From positions 1 through 53,160 of the forward strand of contig CAKPBH010000005.1 in the NCBI GenBank assembly GCA_934140355.1: DNA of 53,160 nucleotides, written 5' to 3'. Below the pieces are notes generated by a model that made no database searches, was not told where the DNA came from, and saw nothing but the letters and a program-made list of their open reading frames with translations. This stretch comes from an uncultured Bacilli bacterium (GTDB taxonomy: Bacteria > Bacillota_I > Bacilli_A > RF39 > UBA660). Positions 17,602-25,184 of the stretch are shown here, one piece after another (positions within the stretch are counted from its first letter, which is position 1; every line of letters starts with the position of its first letter). A program made the translations under genes and the position numbers.

Positions 17602-17635
17602 AAAAGAAGTATCCTTTGGTTAGGTACTTCTTTTT
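17602..17635 (-). terminator. Terminator after the holin-like gene
   Basis: GAAGTATCC and GGTACTTC form a stem with one bulge and loop TTTGGTTA, with A/T runs on both sides. It lies 25 nt after the end of the holin-like gene. Confidence 0.65.
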
Positions 17636-17659
17636 ATGAAGATAGTAATGATGGTTCAT

Positions 17660-17911
17660 TTATTTTTTTTTGAGAATAGTTTTGATATTTTTTACAAGAT
17701 CATAGGCACCTCCGGCGCCTAAGCCAATTGAGATAATAACTAAATTAATATCTTTGGTCATAAAAAAGTAAATGGTTCCCGAGATAAGACCGATGGCTAA
17801 ATTTTGGATAGGAATTAATTTATTATTAAACCATGGTAGTTTTTTGGCAATAAAGCCACAGATAAAAGTTACTACAATAGTGACTACTCCTATAATTGTA
17901 GATACATCCAT
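17660..17911 (-). CDS. Holin-like small membrane protein
   Basis: 83 residues with three hydrophobic stretches: about 4-22, 36-52 and 54-70. The C-terminus ends in a Lys-rich tail (KNIKTILKKK). Size, glycine-rich last helix and basic tail match phage holins. No endolysin, tail or other phage gene is near. It may be a domesticated holin, a phage remnant, or a small membrane protein with another role. AAGGAGT before the ATG supports the start. Confidence 0.7.
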   Translation of the reverse strand: MDVSTIIGVVTIVVTFICGFIAKKLPWFNNKLIPIQNLAIGLISGTIYFFMTKDINLVIISIGLGAGGAYDLVKNIKTILKKK

Positions 17912-18031
17912 AATACCACTCCTTTCAGTGTATTTTATTGTTGCTTTTTTATTCTTTGTAATGGAAAACTCTATTTATTTTAAATTTTCTTTTACTTATT
18001 ATAAATGAACTAGCGATGTTTTTGTTTGTTA

Positions 18032-18040
18032 CATAAGATA
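18032..18040 (+). promoter_or_regulatory. Possible sigma-K-like -10 box before the collagen-like gene
   Basis: CATAAGATA fits CATAnnnTA and lies 20 nt before the ATG, with AAGGAG between. No convincing -35 is seen at 16 bp. Tentative. Confidence 0.35.
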
Positions 18041-18060
18041 AGTTAGAAAGGAGAAATGAT

Positions 18061-18852
18061 ATGGATTGTTTTGATAAGGCAATGAAAAAGATTGACGAAT
18101 GTAATTGTAAGCCTAGATATATTTGTTGTGTTGGGCCAACTGGACCTACCGGACCAGCAGGTGGAGTAACTGGTCCTACTGGTGCGACTGGTGCGACAGG
18201 TCCACAAGGTACAGCGGGGGCTACTGGCGCTACTGGTCCTCAGGGAATACAGGGATTACAAGGTATTCAAGGTGAAATTGGGCCTACCGGACCTCAAGGT
18301 ATTCAAGGTCTTCAAGGAACTGTAGGTCCTACTGGTGCAACTGGAATTCAAGGACCAACTGGTCCTACAGGTCCGACGGGACCAACTGGTGCAACCGGTG
18401 CAACGGGTCCGACTGGAGCTCAAGGTGTTGTTGGGGTCACTGGTCCGACAGGTCCTACTGGGCCTCAAGGGATTCAAGGATTACAGGGAATTCAAGGTGC
18501 TACTGGAGTAACTGGCCCAACAGGTCCCACTGGCCCACAGGGTACCACAGGAACTCAGGGTGTTGCGGGAGCTACTGGACCAACCGGACCAACTGGACCA
18601 GAAGGTCTTAAGGGAGATGATGGTGAAGCTGGAGCGACGGGGCCAACCGGACCAACTGGGCCAACTGGACCAACAGGGCCTAGAGGAGAAACTGGGGCTC
18701 AAGGTACTGCTGGTGTTACTCCTGTTTTGACAATTGGTACAATTACAACTGGTGCTCCTGGTAGTCAGGCAACAGCTTCAATCTCAGGAACTGCTCCTAA
18801 TTTTGTTTTAAATCTAACGATTCCACAAGGTCCTACTGGTCCTACCGCTTAA
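18061..18852 (+). CDS. Collagen-like (Gly-Pro-Thr repeat) protein, BclA type
   Basis: 263 residues. A Cys-containing head of about 25 residues (ECNCKPRYICC) precedes roughly 190 residues of Gly-X-Y triplets, mostly GPT, GAT and GPQ/GIQ. A short C-terminal domain (VLTIGTITTGAPGSQATASI, then FVLNLTIPQG) matches the type that follows collagen repeats in Bacillus/Clostridium exosporium proteins. There is no signal peptide, which is normal for exosporium proteins made in the mother cell. The many threonines are likely glycosylation sites. A glycosyltransferase gene starts 20 nt downstream. AAGGAG precedes the ATG. Confidence 0.92.
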   Translation: MDCFDKAMKKIDECNCKPRYICCVGPTGPTGPAGGVTGPTGATGATGPQGTAGATGATGPQGIQGLQGIQGEIGPTGPQGIQGLQGTVGPTGATGIQGPTGPTGPTGPTGATGATGPTGAQGVVGVTGPTGPTGPQGIQGLQGIQGATGVTGPTGPTGPQGTTGTQGVAGATGPTGPTGPEGLKGDDGEAGATGPTGPTGPTGPTGPRGETGAQGTAGVTPVLTIGTITTGAPGSQATASISGTAPNFVLNLTIPQGPTGPTA

Positions 18853-18872
18853 GATTTGGGAGAAATAGTATT

Positions 18873-19970
18873 GTGAATAAATATAAAGTATGTGTTTATG
18901 CAATTTGCAAAAATGAAGAAAAGTTTATTTCTAGATGGGTAGAATCAATGAGGGAAGCAGATAAAATTTTTGTTCTAGATACTGGTTCAGAAGATAATTC
19001 TGTTTCCTTACTTAAAAGTTTAGGAGTTATTGTAAAACAAAAAGTTATTCGTCCATGGAGATTTGATAAAGCAAGAAACATTTCTTTAGAGATGGTAGAT
19101 AAGGATACGGACATTTGTGTTTGTACAGATTTAGATGAGGTATTATTACCTGGATGGAGAAAGAATTTAGAAAAGAATTGGGAAAAAGATTTAAATTGTC
19201 TTTTTTATCGATATAATTGGAGTTTAGATAAAAAGAATCAACCTAAGGTAAGTTTTTACTTGGGAAATATTCATGACAGAAATCATTATCATTGGACACA
19301 TCCCGTTCATGAGGTTTTAAGTTATCTTGGAAAAGGTAAAGAGATAACTAAATACACAGATGATATTGTTTTAAATCACTATCCTGATAATACCAAAAGT
19401 AGAAGTAGTTATCTTCCTTTATTAGAGTTATCGGTTAAAGAAGATGCTGATGATGATAGAAATATGCACTATCTTGGGAGAGAATATATGTATTATGGAA
19501 GGTACCAAGAAAGTATTGATACTTTAATTCATCATTTATCAATGCCTAGTGCAACATGGCATGATGAAAGATGTGCTTCGATGCGTTTTATTGGACGGTG
19601 TTATAAATATTTAGGGAGATATGATGAGGCAAAATTGTGGTATGAAAAAGCAATTCAAGAGGCACCTTACTTAAGAGATCCTTATGTTGAAAAAGCTCTA
19701 CTCTATTATGAGGTTAAAGATTATTTTAGTATGATAAAGTACTGTAATAAGGCGCTTAGAATTAAAGAGAAAAAAGATACTTATATTAATGAAGTATTTA
19801 GTTGGGATTATACTATTTATGATTTACTTGCTATTGGCTATTTTGAGATTGAAGATTTTGAAAAAGCTCTTTACTACTCTAAACTCGCTTTAGAGATGGA
19901 TAAAGATAATAAAAGGCTACAAGACAATTATTCTATTATCTTAGATACAAAAAATCGGTATACAAATTAA
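18873..19970 (+). CDS. Family 2 glycosyltransferase with TPR repeats
   Basis: 365 residues from a GTG start with GGGAG upstream. The GT-A domain fills about 1-200: VCVYAICKNEEKFISRWVES, IFVLDTGSEDNSVSLLKSL, and the metal-binding CTDLDEVLLPGW. HWTHPVHEVL follows. The C-terminal half is TPR-like (YLGREYMYYGRYQESIDTL, GRCYKYLGRYDEAKLWYEKA, EIEDFEKALYYSKLALEMD). This SunS-like architecture glycosylates peptides or proteins. It lies 20 nt after the collagen-like gene, so I infer that it starts the sugar chain on collagen-repeat threonines. Confidence 0.88.
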   Translation: MNKYKVCVYAICKNEEKFISRWVESMREADKIFVLDTGSEDNSVSLLKSLGVIVKQKVIRPWRFDKARNISLEMVDKDTDICVCTDLDEVLLPGWRKNLEKNWEKDLNCLFYRYNWSLDKKNQPKVSFYLGNIHDRNHYHWTHPVHEVLSYLGKGKEITKYTDDIVLNHYPDNTKSRSSYLPLLELSVKEDADDDRNMHYLGREYMYYGRYQESIDTLIHHLSMPSATWHDERCASMRFIGRCYKYLGRYDEAKLWYEKAIQEAPYLRDPYVEKALLYYEVKDYFSMIKYCNKALRIKEKKDTYINEVFSWDYTIYDLLAIGYFEIEDFEKALYYSKLALEMDKDNKRLQDNYSIILDTKNRYTN

Positions 19971-19985
19971 TGTATATCGTTTTTT
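19956..19985 (+). terminator. Terminator overlapping the glycosyltransferase stop codon
   Basis: CGGTATACA and TGTATATCG pair with one wobble. The loop AATTAA includes the stop codon TAA, and six T follow. It also meets the end of the convergent mutY. Confidence 0.8.
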
Positions 19986-21006
19986 ATTCATCTAAAAATG
20001 GTTTGTAGGCTGAAGCTAGGGCATGATGTTTTTTGATTTCTTCTTTAGAATAGAATGGATAAGATAAATTATTTATATCTTTTAAGACAACTTTATATGA
20101 TTTCATTTTCCACTTTTTATGGGTAAAGATATGGGTATAATTTATTCCTTCTTCAATATTACTATAAGATATTTGATTTTTTTCTAAATAAGAAACAAGT
20201 TCTTTTTTCTTTATGTTTCCTTCTAATTGAGGAAAAGACCATAGATTTTTAAGAAGACTTTCTTCTTTTCTTTGATATAGGGCATATTTATTTTGATATT
20301 GATAAATTAAAATGGTATACTCTTCTTCTTTTTTTTGTATTTTCTTTTTCTTCTGAGGAAGAGTTTGATAAGTATTTTTTGTGTATGCTAAACAATCTTG
20401 ATTTAGCGGACATTCTAGACATTTAGGAAGTCCTTTAGGTAGACAGATTGTTTCTCCTAATTCCATCATTCCTTGATTAAAATCTCCTGCTTCATTTGGA
20501 ATGATTTTCATTAGGTGTTTTCTAATTTCTTTTTTTACTTTTATCTCATCAATATTTCTATTATCGTTAAAAAATCTAGTGTACACCCTTAAGACATTTC
20601 CGTCGATAGTTACTTCTTTTTGGTTGAAACAGATGGACGCGATTGCACTAGCGGTATATTCTCCTATTCCTGGTAATTTTAGGATTTCTTCATAGTTCTT
20701 GGGAAATATTCCTTGATATTCATCTTCGATAATCTGAGCGGCTTTTTTTAAATTTTTTGCTCTGGAGTAGTAGCCTAGGCCTTCCCATAATTTTAAGAGT
20801 TTATCTTCTTCTATGTTGGCTAGAGTATGGATAGTTGGTAGAGTATTAATAAAGTGTTGATAATAAGGGATGACGGCTTCAATTCTGGTTTGCTGAAGCA
20901 TAATTTCTGAAATCCAAATGTGGTAAGGATTTTTGTTTTCTCTCCATGGAAGAGACCTTTTGTTTTCTTGATACCATTTACTTAAATTAACTAGTTCTTT
21001 TTGCAT
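19984..21006 (-). CDS. mutY: A/G-specific adenine glycosylase MutY
   Basis: Removes adenine mispaired with 8-oxoguanine. 340 residues with the full family layout. The N-terminus SLPWRENKNPYHIWISEIML is followed by QQTR with the catalytic-region Glu and Gln. The helix-hairpin-helix LPGIGEYTASAIASI precedes TIDGNVLRVYTR. Four Fe-S cysteines lie in CLPKGLPKCLECPLNQDC, with seven residues between the first two (commonly six). The C-terminal Nudix-like domain contains NLWSFPQLEGN. It overlaps the upstream gene by 20 nt and has no clear Shine-Dalgarno site, so it probably depends on translational coupling. Confidence 0.95.
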   Translation of the reverse strand: MQKELVNLSKWYQENKRSLPWRENKNPYHIWISEIMLQQTRIEAVIPYYQHFINTLPTIHTLANIEEDKLLKLWEGLGYYSRAKNLKKAAQIIEDEYQGIFPKNYEEILKLPGIGEYTASAIASICFNQKEVTIDGNVLRVYTRFFNDNRNIDEIKVKKEIRKHLMKIIPNEAGDFNQGMMELGETICLPKGLPKCLECPLNQDCLAYTKNTYQTLPQKKKKIQKKEEEYTILIYQYQNKYALYQRKEESLLKNLWSFPQLEGNIKKKELVSYLEKNQISYSNIEEGINYTHIFTHKKWKMKSYKVVLKDINNLSYPFYSKEEIKKHHALASAYKPFLDE

Positions 21007-21904
21007 TAGAAGAATATTTGTAAGTCCTTTTCTTATTTAAATCATTGATTTCAGGATAATATTTTTTCAACTCATTAGCCAAGTTAATGGCTAATTCTTG
21101 AGTATTTAAATTATTTGATGGAATCGTTATTGTTTGTGGTAATTCTTCAAAAAAGTGATAAACATTTTGTTCATTTAATTTTGATTCTGATACTAAAAAA
21201 CAAGAAGATTTTGGTACCCTATCTTTAATATGGGAAGTTATATCAATTAAAGAAGATTGTCCATTAGAAAATGTTATTTTATTTAAAGAGTGATAGCTAT
21301 TGTTATGATTGACACATATTGTTTCGATATTGAGTCCAATAGCTTGACCGGTTACTTTTAAAAAGTTAGCAAGATCTCCACATAATCCTTGTCCCATTAC
21401 TAAGGTACTATTATAAGTAGAATCAATAGGAATATTATTTTTAAAATCAAATGCATATTCTGATGCAAATGGAATTTGATTGCAATATTGATGGCAAACA
21501 TATGAATAACTAAAATATTCACTCATAAAGTCAAAAAGAAGGGATATTCTTTCCAATTCATTTTCTACACTTAATAAGGAAGTTAATAATCTTTCTTTCA
21601 TTTGAAGTGCTATATCATCTATTGTGTTTTCATTTAAACTTAGTATCATATAATAATTTTGTTGATAAGTGATTAAACTTTTTTCTAATTGTTCAATAGT
21701 TTTATTATTTAAAGTTTCTGATTTGATTTTTCTTTTTTTTAGAGCTAATAGTGCTCTTTTATATTGTTTTTTTATTGTACTTTTAGTTTCTTGATTTAAT
21801 TTTTCAATTTTTTCTTGTTCTATTTCATACTTTTTTATAGAATAAATAACTAGTTCATCATAAATATCTTTAATGTCTTCATTAGTAAAAAATGTTTCTA
21901 ACAT
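20987..21904 (-). CDS. Transglutaminase-like (cysteine protease fold) protein
   Basis: 305 residues. The first 110 are a Lys/Glu-rich helical, probably coiled, region. The core has the papain-like triad in transglutaminase order: Cys in GQGLCGDLANFLKVTGQAIGL, His in NNSYHSLNKITF, Asp in SSLIDITSHI. There is no signal peptide or membrane segment, so it is probably cytoplasmic and may act as a peptidase or cross-linking enzyme. GGAGG precedes the ATG. Its 3' end overlaps mutY by 20 nt. I know of no functional link between the two. Confidence 0.82.
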   Translation of the reverse strand: MLETFFTNEDIKDIYDELVIYSIKKYEIEQEKIEKLNQETKSTIKKQYKRALLALKKRKIKSETLNNKTIEQLEKSLITYQQNYYMILSLNENTIDDIALQMKERLLTSLLSVENELERISLLFDFMSEYFSYSYVCHQYCNQIPFASEYAFDFKNNIPIDSTYNSTLVMGQGLCGDLANFLKVTGQAIGLNIETICVNHNNSYHSLNKITFSNGQSSLIDITSHIKDRVPKSSCFLVSESKLNEQNVYHFFEELPQTITIPSNNLNTQELAINLANELKKYYPEINDLNKKRTYKYSSNAKRTS

Positions 21905-21921
21905 TGTTGTCCTCCTTGTCG

Positions 21922-21952
21922 AAAAAAGCGTAAAGGATCATCCTTACGTTTT
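21922..21952 (-). terminator. Terminator of eno
   Basis: On the minus strand CGTAAGGAT pairs with ATCCTTTACG (one bulge), followed by CTTTTTTC. It lies 10 nt after the eno stop. Confidence 0.75.
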
Positions 21953-21960
21953 AATCATTA

Positions 21961-23193
21961 TTATTTTTCTTCATTAATTTCTTCTTCAATTCTCATTAAT
22001 TGATTATATTTACAGATTCTATCTGTTCTTGACATGGAACCTGTTTTGATTTGGCCTAAATCTAGTCCAACAGCTAAATCGGCAATGGTTGTATCTTCTG
22101 TTTCGCCACTTCTGTGAGAAATAATTGTCTTGTATCCATTTTCTCTAGCAAGTTTTATTGTTTCTAATGTTTCGGTGATGGTACCAATTTGGTTTACTTT
22201 TAAAAGAATCGCATTTCCGGCATGTTTGTCAATTCCCATTTGTAAACATTTTTTATTGGTTACAAATAAATCGTCTCCAACTAATTGAATTTTATCTCCT
22301 AAGCGTTCGGTTACTTTGGTAAATCCTTCCCAATCATTTTCATCTACAGGATCTTCAATCGAAATAATTGGATATTTATTTACTAATTCTTCATAGAAAT
22401 CGATTAACTCATCTGTTGTAAGACTCCTTCCTTCACCTTTTAAATTATATTTTCCATCTTGATAGAATTCGCTAGCGGCAACATCAATTGCAATGTTAAC
22501 ATCTTTTCCTGGAATATACCCTGCTCTTTTTATTGCTTCTACGATTAGTTCAAATCCTTCGGTGTTAGATTCAAGATTTGGTGCGAATCCTCCTTCATCG
22601 CCTACTCCCGTTGCTAATCCCTTTTCATTTAATACTTTCTTTAAATTATGGAATACTTCAGAACCTACACGTACTCTTTCTTTTAGTGTATCACGGTTAG
22701 GAATAATCATAAATTCTTGGAAATCTAATTTATTATCGGCATGAGCTCCTCCGTTGATAATATTCATCATTGGTCTAGGTAATGTTCTTCCTTCTCCAAT
22801 ATATTTGTATAAAGGGAGTCCTGCTTCAATAGCACTTGCTTTCATCGCAGCCATAGAAATTCCTAGAATTGCATTGGCCCCATATTTAGATTTTGTTTCT
22901 GTACCATCAGCTTCAATCATTGCATAATCTAGGGCTTTTTGATCTTTAGCATCTAGTCCTATTACTAAATCTCTTAGTGGTCCATTTACATTGGCTACGG
23001 CTTTTTCTACACCTTTACCCATATATCTCGTTCCACCATCTCTTAATTCTAAGGCTTCTCTTTCTCCTGTTGAAGCACCACTTGGAACAGCAGCCCGTCC
23101 CATTGTTCCATCTTCTAGAATAACATCCACTTCAACAGTAGGATTTCCTCTAGAATCTAGTATTTCTCTTCCTTTTACGTCTTTAATTTTCAT
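21961..23193 (-). CDS. eno: Enolase
   Basis: Interconverts 2-phosphoglycerate and phosphoenolpyruvate in glycolysis. 410 residues from ATG 23193 (MKIKDVKGREI); in-frame ATGs at 23202 and 23229 add residues absent from the family. Signature motifs are all present: EILDSRGNPTVEVDV, SGASTGEREALELRDG, the metal ligand IEDP, GDDLFVTN, and the catalytic LLKVNQIGT and SHRSGETEDTTIADLAV. It is about 20 residues shorter than usual, with a short acidic C-terminus. Transcribed alone, ending at a strong terminator. Confidence 0.97.
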   Translation of the reverse strand: MKIKDVKGREILDSRGNPTVEVDVILEDGTMGRAAVPSGASTGEREALELRDGGTRYMGKGVEKAVANVNGPLRDLVIGLDAKDQKALDYAMIEADGTETKSKYGANAILGISMAAMKASAIEAGLPLYKYIGEGRTLPRPMMNIINGGAHADNKLDFQEFMIIPNRDTLKERVRVGSEVFHNLKKVLNEKGLATGVGDEGGFAPNLESNTEGFELIVEAIKRAGYIPGKDVNIAIDVAASEFYQDGKYNLKGEGRSLTTDELIDFYEELVNKYPIISIEDPVDENDWEGFTKVTERLGDKIQLVGDDLFVTNKKCLQMGIDKHAGNAILLKVNQIGTITETLETIKLARENGYKTIISHRSGETEDTTIADLAVGLDLGQIKTGSMSRTDRICKYNQLMRIEEEINEEK

Positions 23194-23283
23194 TTCTTTC
23201 ATCTTCTTTCTATATAAGTATTTTATCACAAAAATAATACTTATAGAGAATTTTTAATAATTAGTTAATTATCTTCATTTGAA

Positions 23284-23312
23284 TTGACATTTTTTTGTAA
23301 AATATATATAAT
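23284..23312 (+). promoter_or_regulatory. Consensus sigma-A promoter
   Basis: TTGACA (23284-23289), a 17-bp spacer, and TATAAT (23307-23312): perfect in both hexamers. It drives the small-multidrug-export-type gene. Confidence 0.8.
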
Positions 23313-23337
23313 TTTAATAAATAGAAATGAGGATGAA

Positions 23338-23832
23338 ATGGAAAGTTTAGTAAATTTTTTTATTGGATTATTTGGAGGAGCGGCTAAAGAAGTTGTTATT
23401 TTTATTATTTCTTTAATGCCTATTTTAGAACTTCGAGGAGGACTTTTGGCAGCGTCCCTTCTTCATGTAGAGTATATAAGGGCTGCTATAATTTGTGTTA
23501 TTGGGAATGTACTCCCAATTCCTATTGTGCTTTTGTTTTTAGAAAAAATATTAGATTTGTTTGAAAAATGGAAGGTTACAAAAAAAATTGTTGTTTGGTT
23601 AGAAAAAAAAGTAGAAAATAAAAGAGAACAAATTGATAAATATGGCTATTTAGGGCTTGCTTTATTTGTTGGTATTCCTTTGCCTGGTACTGGAGCTTGG
23701 ACAGGTTCTTTACTTGCTGTTATGCTTGGTATGAATAAGAAAAAATCTTTTTTATTTATTTTAATTGGCGTATTAATGGCTGCTATTATTATGAGTATTT
23801 TATCTTACGGAATTTTAGGGAGTATTCTCTAA
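23338..23832 (+). CDS. Small multidrug export type membrane protein (COG2426-like)
   Basis: 164 residues from ATG 23338 (GAGGAT upstream); the in-frame ATG at 23284 lies on the -35 box and is rejected. Four hydrophobic segments are visible. ISLMPILELRGGLLAA and IPLPGTGAWTGSLLA are the paired re-entrant-like motifs of the COG2426 family, distantly like DedA. The label small multidrug export is traditional and the substrate is unknown. A basic cytoplasmic loop (KKVENKREQIDKYG) separates the halves. Confidence 0.85.
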   Translation: MESLVNFFIGLFGGAAKEVVIFIISLMPILELRGGLLAASLLHVEYIRAAIICVIGNVLPIPIVLLFLEKILDLFEKWKVTKKIVVWLEKKVENKREQIDKYGYLGLALFVGIPLPGTGAWTGSLLAVMLGMNKKKSFLFILIGVLMAAIIMSILSYGILGSIL

Positions 23833-23858
23833 TTTTTTTATAGATGGGAAGTGCTAAC

Positions 23859-24053
23859 ATGAAGAAGGATATTAATATTTTAATTGATAATGTTGTTTCA
23901 AATGTTCATGATGATTGGCCTACTCTTTATGAAATTAGGTATGTTTATTTGGCAGTAGGAAAAAAATTGATGAGAGATACTGATTTCTTTTTATCCGTAG
24001 ATGAGAAATTGGGAGATGCTAATTTATCTAATCAAGAAATTATAGAATTATGA
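23859..24053 (+). CDS. Short unknown ORF, probably a truncated gene
   Basis: 64 residues from ATG 23859 with GGGAAG upstream, ending in TAG/TGA-rich sequence. It begins MKKDINILIDNVVSNVHDDW and continues YEIRYVYLAVGKKLMRDTDF. This looks like the N-terminal end of a longer protein family: a helix pair with conserved RYVYLxxGK and DTDFFLS. It may be a decayed gene, and it could be co-transcribed with the membrane protein upstream. Confidence 0.5.
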   Translation: MKKDINILIDNVVSNVHDDWPTLYEIRYVYLAVGKKLMRDTDFFLSVDEKLGDANLSNQEIIEL

Positions 24054-24488
24054 TAATGCTATGAAATGTCATTATTTTTTTATACAATTTTCACATACAA
24101 TTAAGTAATTACTTGAAAAAGGTAGTATTCCAATTAAGTTATTAAATTTGAAAATAAAAGAAGTAAGTTCCATTCTCCTAAGCAATCTTACTTCAACCAT
24201 CTAAGAGCTTAATAGAAACTAACTTTCAATTAAGATTTGATGATGAAATTATACAATATTTATTCCTTGAAAGCTAATGTTTTTATTCAAAATATTTTTG
24301 ACCCGAAAAAGGTCTTTTTGTTGTGGCTTAAAATATCTAGGTTTGAAAAAAATAGATAAAATATTTTCTTATAAATTTTACCTATTTTTATAAAATAAAT
24401 TTATTTACTCTTTTTTATGGAAATAACATTATAATATGGAGTTATAATTTTCACATTGTATCTTAGATATTAAAAATTCTATTTAAAA
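24054..24488. other. 435-bp intergenic region
   Basis: No gene seen on either strand. It holds an 8-bp hairpin GAAGTAAG/CTTACTTC (about 24161-24195, no T-run) and a terminator-like hairpin at 24300. The rest is AT-rich and probably decayed sequence continuing the truncated ORF. Confidence 0.5.
24300..24319 (+). terminator. Short terminator-like hairpin
   Basis: GACC-CGAAAAA-GGTC followed by TTTTT. The stem is only 4 bp. Confidence 0.4.
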
Positions 24489-25055
24489 TTAGTTTTCCCG
24501 TTCCATTAATAATAAATCAATAGAGTTATTTGTATAATCTTTTATAATACTACAATTATCAGAAGTTTTCTTCAATAAAATTTGTTCATCATCGCCAACA
24601 AAAAAATTATCTGTTTCAGTTTTAGTGAGTATAATTTCTTGTTTTTCATTCATTTTATATTCTTCAACTGAATCCATTGAACCGTAAGCTCCTTGAGCAT
24701 TTGTTTGATTAAATTTATAATTTAAAGTTAATATATTATCTTGTATTGTATATGTTCCGTAAAGATAAAATGATGCTGTTTGTTTTTGCTTGGCATAAAA
24801 TGTTCCATCTTCTAACAAATCTAGCGTAATTTGACGAATATTGTATTCAGTTTCATGTCGATATGTGTATTCTCCTACGTAGCTTTTTTCTTCTTCTTTG
24901 AGTGTATCACTTACTATTTCATTATTGGAATCAACACTCATTTCTTTATTATTAAAATTAATAAAGCCACTTGCAAATAGGATACATAATACTCCTAGTA
25001 TGATTATAATTACTCCCATTAAGAAAATAATTATATGATTATTTTTCTTATTCAT
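24489..25055 (-). CDS. Membrane-anchored extracellular protein, unknown
   Basis: 188 residues: short polar N-terminus, one membrane helix at about 8-30 (IIIFLMGVIIIILGVLCILFA), an acidic linker, then an outer domain. The domain repeats beta-strand patterns (YTYRHETEYNIRQITLDLLE, GTFYAKQKQTASFYLYGTYT, NILTLNYKF), suggesting a lipocalin-like or calycin-like barrel of about 110 residues. The anchor is nearly the same as in the protein at 11630-12268. AGGAGG precedes the ATG. Confidence 0.8.
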   Translation of the reverse strand: MNKKNNHIIIFLMGVIIIILGVLCILFASGFINFNNKEMSVDSNNEIVSDTLKEEEKSYVGEYTYRHETEYNIRQITLDLLEDGTFYAKQKQTASFYLYGTYTIQDNILTLNYKFNQTNAQGAYGSMDSVEEYKMNEKQEIILTKTETDNFFVGDDEQILLKKTSDNCSIIKDYTNNSIDLLLMEREN

Positions 25056-25110
25056 TCTTCACTCCTCCTATTTTAAGGATAGCAAATTCATTTTATTATT
25101 TCAATTGAAA

Positions 25111-25150
25111 AAAACAACTTTACAAAAGATAATCTTTCTTCTGTAAAGTT
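25111..25150 (-). terminator. Terminator of the TGS/uridine-kinase gene
   Basis: Nine-bp stem AACTTTACA/TGTAAAGTT with a 17-nt loop. On the minus strand it is followed by GTTTTTTT. Confidence 0.75.
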
Positions 25151-25184
25151 ATTTTTATTTAAGAAAAGATAAAATTTAAGTATT

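Noticed and set aside
17602..17635. Hairpin as an attenuator of the dehydrogenase gene
   Set aside because: It lies nearer the end of the holin-like gene than the dehydrogenase start and has terminator form; there is no alternative anti-terminator stem.
18100..18720. Highly repetitive GGTCCTACTGG-type DNA, possibly a CRISPR or tandem-repeat array, and Ser/Cys-rich ORFs on the opposite strand
   Set aside because: The repeats have a 9-bp period and encode Gly-X-Y triplets; the antisense ORFs are shadows of the collagen codons.
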